From Phoronis australis (Eukaryota > Phoronida > Phoronidae), in the NCBI GenBank assembly GCA_002633005.1, contig NMRA01000293.1, positions 149,198 through 213,197 on the forward strand: a stretch of DNA of 64,000 nucleotides, in the 5' to 3' direction. Shown here in pieces: positions 63,769-64,000 of this stretch. The position numbers were made by a program, and so were the translations under genes. Each line of letters begins with the position of its first letter. Within the stretch, counting starts at the first letter, position 1. A model generated the notes under the pieces. That model did not search any database. It was not told the origin of the DNA and saw only the letters and a list, made by a program, of their open reading frames with translations.

Positions 63769-64000
63769 AGAAAACATGAAAAACATATTTAAAGTTTTAT
63801 ACGTTTAGGACCAATACGTGAAAGCCTTGTAGGTGATTTTGTTATTTTAGATGTATTGGGCTACCCAGACAGTCCCAGCAATACTTAACAACATGAGAAA
63901 GTACGATTACGTTAGCTCGTTAAATGATACTAGAGGTAATCTTTTCGCGCCATGCGTCGCCGCGAGATCACAGAACAAAGAATGGAAGACCAAAAGTAGT
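63769..64000 (+). other. 3' UTR start of the orphan gene
   Basis: AT-rich sequence after the stop codon. No AATAAA is present before the window ends, so the transcript probably continues beyond. Confidence 0.4.

Overview
This is eukaryotic, intron-rich animal DNA. All introns checked have GT-AG boundaries except one GC-AG intron. Gene content (an acid-sphingomyelinase-like phosphodiesterase, a KLF10/11-type zinc-finger factor, a pancreatic-lipase-family protein and a short LRR protein), introns of 0.3-4 kb and abundant transposon debris fit a heterozygous marine invertebrate. A non-vertebrate deuterostome (hemichordate, amphioxus or echinoderm) is my best guess, but this is inference and the species cannot be named from the sequence. 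Two single-N gaps (31678 and 48578) are each flanked by near-identical sequence, which looks like unmerged haplotypes at contig joins.

Layout. 1-14960: most of a plus-strand SMPDL3-family gene (coding exons 1340-13063; the signal-peptide exon was not located) with an unusual C-terminal membrane anchor. Its introns carry two copies of a repeat studded with CTCF-like motifs and a 42-bp minisatellite. 14961-20683: no confident gene. 20731-21633: a single-exon LRR protein (+) with its 3' UTR to about 22.85 kb. 22851-29400: no confident gene, but a 450-bp inverted-repeat element. 30016-33894: a KLF10/11-like gene (-), with exon 3 partly duplicated by the first assembly join. 38041-39837: a 5'-truncated non-LTR retrotransposon with an intact 15-bp target-site duplication. 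39958-45450: a complete eight-exon pancreatic-lipase-like gene (-) encoding 484 residues, whose nucleophilic serine is replaced by asparagine. 45855-50462: the second haplotype-style duplication, with a LINE fragment and a TTAA-flanked DNA element. 53810-55852: a decayed LINE (+). 58518-63768: a two-exon orphan gene (+) for a basic 350-residue protein.

The genes do not form a pathway; this is an ordinary stretch of animal chromosome. The points most worth a second look are the lipase pseudoenzyme, the repeat carrying arrays of CTCF-consensus motifs inside SMPDL3, the membrane-anchored SMPDL3, the TTAA element, two long inverted-repeat elements and the two assembly joins. I did not find a convincing wholly new multi-gene system.
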